Source: Natronomonas sp. (GTDB taxonomy: Archaea; Halobacteriota; Halobacteria; Halobacteriales; Haloarculaceae). From it: a DNA stretch of 8,502 nt. Each line of letters starts with the position of its first letter. Within the stretch, counting starts at the first letter, position 1. This document shows, one piece after another, positions 4,533 to 8,502 of this stretch. Location: assembly GCA_007121575.1 (NCBI GenBank), contig SKKJ01000222.1, positions 1-8,502 of the forward strand, written 5' to 3'. The notes below the pieces were generated by a model. It saw only the letters and a program-made list of their open reading frames with translations, was not told the origin of the DNA and made no database searches. Both the position numbers and the translations under genes were made by a program.

Positions 4533-5651
4533 GACGCGCTTTTTGGTACAAAAGCGCGCTATGGCGTCCGATTCGTTTGGAAATTCGTCCCGGATCGACG
4601 CTGAGAACGATTCAAACCCCGAGACGGTTCCTGCGAGGACAATCTCATCGCCTGAGAACGCGGTAAGCCCGTCCTTCTCGGCCGCTTCGATGAGTCGGGT
4701 CGGGTCGTTACCGACCGTTGACAACTCGACGACGTAGGTGATTACGGCTGGAGTACTCTCCTCGGCTGTGGGAGTTACGTGCCGAAGGACCTCCCTATCT
4801 GTCGTTACGTCGTGTTCTTCGAGTTCGGCGTTTTGCGTGCGCGTTCGCTTGAATTCGTGCCCGACGAGTGCAGCGTCGCGCGTCTCCGCCACATCGTGGG
4901 TTCGAATGACGTGTGCGCCGCGTTCGACCGCCATCGACGTCGCGGCGAGCGAAACCGAGAGCGCTCCTTCGGTATCTCTCCCTGCGATCTCGCGGAGGAA
5001 GTTCTTTCGGTTGATCGAAACGAGTATCGGCCGGCCGTATCCGCGAAATTCTCGAAGGCGATCGAACGTCTCTCGGTCGTCGTCCGTCGTCTTCGCTTCT
5101 GACCACCCGCCGAAGGCCGGATCGATGATCGTCTTTTCGGTGAATCCGTTCTGTTCGAGGGCTTCGAAAATATCATCGACATTCGATATCGCGCCGGGGC
5201 GGGTTAGATCCGGTGGTGACGCCATTTTCGAGACGGCGACATCGTACTCTGCACACACCGTTGGCATCTTCGGATCGGCGAATCCACAGATATCGTTTAC
5301 CATTTCGAATCCGGCATCGAGCGCAGCCTCGGCGACCTCGTGGTACCGCGTTTCGATTGACCAAACTACGTTTCCTGCGGTTGAGTGTAGCGTTTCGACG
5401 GCCGTTTCTAACCGCTCGAGCTCCTCGTCGACCGATAACACTTCGAACCGCTTGTTCGCGGATTCTAAGCCGACATCGACGATATCCGCACCTTCGTCGA
5501 TGAGCTGTTTCTCAACGTATTCGGCTGCGGCCCCCGGATCGTCGAACACGCTCGGGTCGTATGGTGACTCCGCCGAGACGTTTAACACGCCCATAATTCG
5601 CGGCGGATGCCCGTCACCGATCTTCAACCCTGCGGCGTCTACCGTTCGCAT
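4530..5651 (-). CDS. Dihydropteroate synthase-like protein (FolP family) with C-terminal extension
   Basis: The 373-residue protein has a pterin-binding TIM barrel over about residues 15-265. Its landmarks line up with dihydropteroate synthase: IMGVLNVSAESPYDPSVF at 19-36 (usual MGILNVTPDSFSDGG), GADIVDVGLES at 54-64, MVNDICGF at 117-124, IIDPAFGG at 175-182, VSINRKNFL at 211-219 (the R-K that binds the pterin and phosphate), and VIRTHDVAETRDA at 248-260. N24, D120, D177, K216, R250 and H252 are kept, so the pterin pocket looks intact. The two loops that handle p-aminobenzoate are changed (no TPDSF and no STRPG). Residues about 266-373 are an acidic extension I do not recognise. Haloarchaea also carry a folC-folP fusion, so this may be a paralogue with another acceptor substrate. 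The mptE gene lies downstream. The ATG at 5651 has a box A at 24-29 bp. Confidence 0.85.
   Translation of the reverse strand: MRTVDAAGLKIGDGHPPRIMGVLNVSAESPYDPSVFDDPGAAAEYVEKQLIDEGADIVDVGLESANKRFEVLSVDEELERLETAVETLHSTAGNVVWSIETRYHEVAEAALDAGFEMVNDICGFADPKMPTVCAEYDVAVSKMASPPDLTRPGAISNVDDIFEALEQNGFTEKTIIDPAFGGWSEAKTTDDDRETFDRLREFRGYGRPILVSINRKNFLREIAGRDTEGALSVSLAATSMAVERGAHVIRTHDVAETRDAALVGHEFKRTRTQNAELEEHDVTTDREVLRHVTPTAEESTPAVITYVVELSTVGNDPTRLIEAAEKDGLTAFSGDEIVLAGTVSGFESFSASIRDEFPNESDAIARFCTKKRV
4535..4558 (-). terminator. Perfect 9-bp hairpin at the 3' end of the FolP-like gene
   Basis: CGCGCTTTT at 4535-4543 is exactly complementary to AAAAGCGCG at 4550-4558, with a 6-nt loop. It covers the last codons (RFCTKKRV) just before the stop. 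It could terminate or stabilise the folP-like transcript and so insulate it from mptE. No T run follows on the minus strand, so the function is uncertain. Confidence 0.35.
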
Positions 5652-5674
5652 GCTCGCATTTCGGACGCACGACC

Positions 5675-5680
5675 GTAAAA
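5675..5680 (-). promoter_or_regulatory. Box A of the FolP-like gene
   Basis: TTTTAC in CGGTTTTACGG on the minus strand, 24-29 bp before the ATG at 5651. This fits a leaderless transcript and fixes the start. Confidence 0.55.
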
Positions 5681-5767
5681 CCGATCGATACCGGAACCGT
5701 TCGGAGCGTGAGAGTAATGGCTCCGGTGAAAGCGTCGTTTCGACCGCGTTGTCGGCGGACGAACGCT

Positions 5768-5773
5768 CTTATA
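5768..5773 (+). promoter_or_regulatory. Box A of the trmJ-like gene
   Basis: CTTATA lies 26-31 bp before the ATG at 5799, consistent with leaderless transcription. It shares the 147-bp divergent spacer with the FolP-like promoter; the two TATA boxes are about 90 bp apart, and I see no other strong motif between them. Confidence 0.55.
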
Positions 5774-5798
5774 CACTCGCGTCGCCAACGGCGGAACA

Positions 5799-6569
5799 AT
5801 GCCGACCATCGCAGCTGCGGTCGTTGATGCTGAAACCCCCGGTAACATCGGCACCATCGCCCGCTCGATGAAGAACTTCGGACTTTCACAGTTGTACCTC
5901 GTTGATCCACCGGAATTCGGCCGAGATAGTGATGCCTACGGATTCGCCGGACACGCTCGTGAGGACGTGTTGCCGAACGCCGAGACGGTTTCGTTCGAAT
6001 TCCTCGTCGAGAACTTTTACACCGTCGCGTGTACCGCGATCCCGAACGAAGACGCGAGGAAACACACACGGTATCCATTCGTCGAACCGGCGGCCCTTCC
6101 CGGCGAACTGTCCGGAGTCGATGCCGACGTCTGCATCGTCTTCGGTCGCGAAGACGTCGGGCTTTCAAACGCAGAGATCGCGAAACTGGATCGGATCTGT
6201 TCGATCCCCGCGAGCGATGCATACCCCGTGTTGAACCTCGCACAGGCGGCGACGATCGTGTTCTATGAACTCCGAGAGATCTCGGTCGAAACAACCCAAC
6301 ACACTGACGAGCCACACGAGCGCGCAGACGAACACGAAATCGAGGGACTTCACGAGACGTTTTCGGATTATTTACACGATATCGGCCATCCGATCGAGAA
6401 GATCCCGAAGACGGAACGGCTGTTTCGACGACTCGTTGGACGGGCACATCCGACCGGACGCGAGGCTCGAACGATGCGAGGCGTGTTACGGAGAGGCGCG
6501 ATGCGAGCCAGCGGGGAAATCCCACGAGCCGACGAGGAGGACGCTTCCAAAGACGAATCGAGAAGTTAA
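5799..6569 (+). CDS. trmJ: tRNA 2'-O-methyltransferase, TrmJ type (SPOUT superfamily)
   Basis: The 256-residue protein is a SPOUT (SpoU/TrmH) RNA ribose methyltransferase. Motif 1 is PGNIGTIARSMKNFG at 14-28; motif 2 is VCIVFGREDVGLSNAEI at 111-127; motif 3, the trefoil-knot SAM site, is CSIPASDAYPVLNLAQA at 134-150. N16, R22, E118 and N146 are the positions expected for binding and catalysis. After a charged linker (about 163-185), a helical tail with RLFRRLVGRAHPTGREARTM at about 207-226 is the TrmJ C-terminal signature, which separates it from TrmL and TrmH. Archaeal TrmJ makes 2'-O-methylcytidine at position 32 of the tRNA anticodon loop; the exact specificity here is inferred. The last 15 or so residues are acidic and disordered, a halophile trait. 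It converges on gatE with a 30-nt gap, so the two tRNA genes are neighbours, not an operon. Confidence 0.9.
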   Translation: MPTIAAAVVDAETPGNIGTIARSMKNFGLSQLYLVDPPEFGRDSDAYGFAGHAREDVLPNAETVSFEFLVENFYTVACTAIPNEDARKHTRYPFVEPAALPGELSGVDADVCIVFGREDVGLSNAEIAKLDRICSIPASDAYPVLNLAQAATIVFYELREISVETTQHTDEPHERADEHEIEGLHETFSDYLHDIGHPIEKIPKTERLFRRLVGRAHPTGREARTMRGVLRRGAMRASGEIPRADEEDASKDESRS

Positions 6570-6599
6570 AGCTTCGACCTTCGAGACAGGATCACTGTA

Positions 6600-8453
6600 T
6601 TACGTCCGTTTACCGATCTCTTCGCGCAGCAGTTCCGAGACGACTTCGCCGTCGGCTTTCCCGCGAAGTGCGCCCATACACTCGCCCATGAGCGCCGAAA
6701 ACGCACCCATCCCCTCGCTTTCGACCTGTGGTTCGTTTCGCTCGATGACTTCGATGACCGTCTCGCGGACGGCCGCTCGATCGACTCCCGACAGCCCCGC
6801 CGCCTCGATCGCCTCTTCGGCCGAAAGGGTTGGCGATTCCGCGAGTTCGCTCAGTACCGGTCCGATACCCTCCTTCGCGAGTTCACCGGCTTCGACTAGC
6901 TCCAGCACCGCGAGCAGCGCCTCCTCGGAGAGCGTTTCGACGGATACGTCGTCGCGGCGAAGCTCCGTCAGCGTCGATTCGAGCGTGCTGGCGGCGGTTG
7001 TCGGATCGACGCCGCGTTCGATAGCCGTCTCGAACGTCGGCATGTGACGACCATAGGCGACCTGTCTCGCGAGTCCCGAATCGAGTCCCAGCTCCGCCTC
7101 GTATCGTTCGACTCGTTCTGTCAGCAGCTCTGGCGTCTCGACCTCGGACGGGTCCGGTGTAACCGGTGGCACGTCCGTTTCGGGATACATTCGGGCCGCT
7201 CCGGGTAACGGCCGGAGATACTGTGACGTCCCGTCTTCGTTCGCCCCGCGGGTTTCCTCTGGGACGCCCTTGATCGCGGTCTTTGCTCGTTCGGCAACGG
7301 CGTTGATCGCCCCCTCTGCGATTTCCGCTTCGGCTGCGACGAGCGCGACGGCGTCAGCAGCCCCGGCATCGACCGCCGCCCGAAGCGCCTTGACCTCCGC
7401 TTCGGTGACACCGTATGCAGGGAGCTCGTCGGTGTGGAAAATCCCGCCCGCGCCGTGTCGTTTGGCGTGATCGGAGAGTTCGGTCCCGAGCCGGCGATCC
7501 GGCTGGATTTCCCGTCCGACGAGCCCATCGAATCCCTCGAGCCGGACGGCGAACACCGAATCCGCACCGGCGATAACACCGCTTTCGGTCTCTTCGAACA
7601 CATCCGTCACGTCACGCGGCTCGGCGACTGAGGCACCGCTCGCCTGCAACTCGTCGGCGATTTCGAGAAGCGCGACCTGCCGCCCGACTTCGTTCGCGAC
7701 GAGGTCGTCGATGTCGTCGAGACTTTGAACGCCTTTCATCTCGACGCGTGCTCCTTTCTCGATCGAGACGTTCACGTCCTGTCTGATCGTTCCGAGTCCG
7801 CGCTTTACTTTCCCGGTCGATCGGAGCAGCATGCCGATTCGCTCGGCGGCTTCCCGCGCCTGCTTCGGCGATCGGATATCCGGTTCGGTCCCGATTTCTA
7901 CCAGCGGGATTCCGAGTCTGTCGAGTCCGTATGTCACGCCGGCGTCCCGCTCTTCGATCCGAGCCGCCGATTCCTCTTCGAGCAACATGTCCGCGATTCC
8001 GACCGAGCCATCCTCGGTTTCGATCTCGCCGTCGGTCGCGATGAGTGTCGAACGCTGAAACCCCGACGTGTTCGACCCGTCGACGACGATCTTTCGCATG
8101 ACGTGTGCTTGATCGACGACGGTACAGTCTAACAGCGCCGCGATCTCTAGCGTCGTCTCGAGCGCTTCTTCGTCGAGCCGCGCCGGTGGCTCGTCGTCCT
8201 CTTCGACGAGACAGGTGGTATCGAACGCGAGATACTCGAACTCTCGATCGACGCGGGATTCTTCCAGTGCGGCTTCATCGAGTTCACCTAGCTCGGATTT
8301 CGTCGGATGAAGGAACCGAGTGAATGACCGTACGGACTCGTCCGGTTCGCGACGCCTCGTCGGACAGTTACAGAAGAGTTTGGTCTCGGTGTCGAGCTGT
8401 TGGTGGATCTCCAGCCCGGCGACGAGACCGAGTGCTTCGTAATCGTGACTCAT
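6600..8453 (-). CDS. gatE: Glutamyl-tRNA(Gln) amidotransferase subunit E
   Basis: The 617-residue protein is GatE, the tRNA-recognising and kinase subunit of the archaeal GatDE complex. That complex converts Glu-tRNA(Gln) to Gln-tRNA(Gln), using ammonia released by GatD. The start GLEIHQQLDTETKLFCNCPT at 13-32 is diagnostic of the GatB/GatE cradle. IVVDGSNTSGFQRSTLIA at 122-139, GIPLVEIGTEPDI at 181-193 and GTIRQDVNVS at 221-230 continue the catalytic core. About 290-400 is the AspRS-like GAD insertion that marks GatE and is missing from GatB. YLRPLPGAARMYPETDVPP at 412-430 rejoins the core. About 480-617 are the helical and YqeY-like tail domains that hold the tRNA. Length is normal for GatE. 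GatD is not in the window. The ATG at 8453 has TTTTTT at 27-32 bp. In Archaea this pathway replaces glutaminyl-tRNA synthetase, so the gene should be essential. Confidence 0.96.
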   Translation of the reverse strand: MSHDYEALGLVAGLEIHQQLDTETKLFCNCPTRRREPDESVRSFTRFLHPTKSELGELDEAALEESRVDREFEYLAFDTTCLVEEDDEPPARLDEEALETTLEIAALLDCTVVDQAHVMRKIVVDGSNTSGFQRSTLIATDGEIETEDGSVGIADMLLEEESAARIEERDAGVTYGLDRLGIPLVEIGTEPDIRSPKQAREAAERIGMLLRSTGKVKRGLGTIRQDVNVSIEKGARVEMKGVQSLDDIDDLVANEVGRQVALLEIADELQASGASVAEPRDVTDVFEETESGVIAGADSVFAVRLEGFDGLVGREIQPDRRLGTELSDHAKRHGAGGIFHTDELPAYGVTEAEVKALRAAVDAGAADAVALVAAEAEIAEGAINAVAERAKTAIKGVPEETRGANEDGTSQYLRPLPGAARMYPETDVPPVTPDPSEVETPELLTERVERYEAELGLDSGLARQVAYGRHMPTFETAIERGVDPTTAASTLESTLTELRRDDVSVETLSEEALLAVLELVEAGELAKEGIGPVLSELAESPTLSAEEAIEAAGLSGVDRAAVRETVIEVIERNEPQVESEGMGAFSALMGECMGALRGKADGEVVSELLREEIGKRT

Positions 8454-8479
8454 TATCCGAGTTTGAGACGCCGACCATG

Positions 8480-8485
8480 AAAAAA
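8480..8485 (-). promoter_or_regulatory. Possible box A of gatE
   Basis: A minus-strand T6 run (CCTTTTTTCATGG) lies 27-32 bp before the gatE ATG at 8453, the same spacing as the other genes here. The pure T run is an atypical box A and could equally be a terminator T tract for something upstream, beyond the window. Confidence 0.4.
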
Positions 8486-8502
8486 GGCACCATCCGATCG
8501 CC

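Noticed and set aside
4738..5871. 377-codon plus-strand open frame antisense to the FolP-like gene
   Set aside because: Very Ser/Arg-rich composition, no motifs, and it crosses two promoters and runs into trmJ. It is a shadow of high-GC codon bias.
5614..6525. 303-codon minus-strand open frame antisense to trmJ
   Set aside because: Arginine-rich with no acidic bias or motif; the sense frame is a clear SPOUT methyltransferase.
6570..6599. Terminator between the converging trmJ and gatE genes
   Set aside because: No stem-loop or T run is visible in the 30-nt gap.

Overview
The window is haloarchaeal (class Halobacteria) chromosome. The predicted proteins are strongly acidic (long D/E-rich stretches, few K). 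Several genes are families typical of or restricted to Archaea (GatE, an MptE-type pterin kinase, archaeal TrmJ, a haloarchaeal small HTH protein). Most genes have no Shine-Dalgarno; instead an AT-rich box-A-like hexamer lies about 23-32 bp before the start codon, the pattern of leaderless haloarchaeal transcripts. The genus cannot be fixed from this sequence. Packing is dense, no gap exceeds about 160 bp, and I see no insertion sequence, CRISPR array, tRNA or rRNA.

Layout. Positions 1-874 (minus): an Lrp/AsnC-type regulator followed, with a 4-base ATGA overlap, by the N-terminal third of a class I/II aminotransferase that runs off the left edge. Divergent from these is a 60-residue HTH protein (1032-1214). 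Next on the plus strand are a glyoxalase-II-like metallo-beta-lactamase hydrolase (1370-1951) and a zinc-less MDR/quinone oxidoreductase (2060-3031). This converges with a minus-strand SAM methyltransferase (3047-3607). Upstream of that on the same strand are an MptE-type 6-hydroxymethylpterin pyrophosphokinase (3706-4389) and a diverged dihydropteroate-synthase-like protein (4530-5651), a two-gene pterin/folate group. Divergent from this is a TrmJ-type tRNA 2'-O-methyltransferase (5799-6569), which converges with gatE (6600-8453), the recognition subunit of the archaeal Glu-tRNA(Gln) amidotransferase.

How the genes fit. Three modules can be read: amino-acid regulation (Lrp plus aminotransferase, translationally coupled), pterin/folate synthesis (MptE plus FolP-like), and tRNA maturation/charging (TrmJ, GatE). 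The hydrolase/oxidoreductase pair and the lone methyltransferase have no clear substrate.

The least explained signals are non-coding. (a) Before mptE there is a strong box-A promoter, a 5-bp-arm dyad between TATA and the predicted start site, and then a long nearly continuous hairpin (4413-4463) beginning at the predicted 5' end, a candidate structured leader or small RNA. (b) Three direct repeats of exactly 24-bp period (3637-3708) abut the TATA box of the methyltransferase gene. (c) Dyads surround the TATA boxes or starts of the regulator/HTH pair and the hydrolase. These are sequence-based predictions and none has been tested here.
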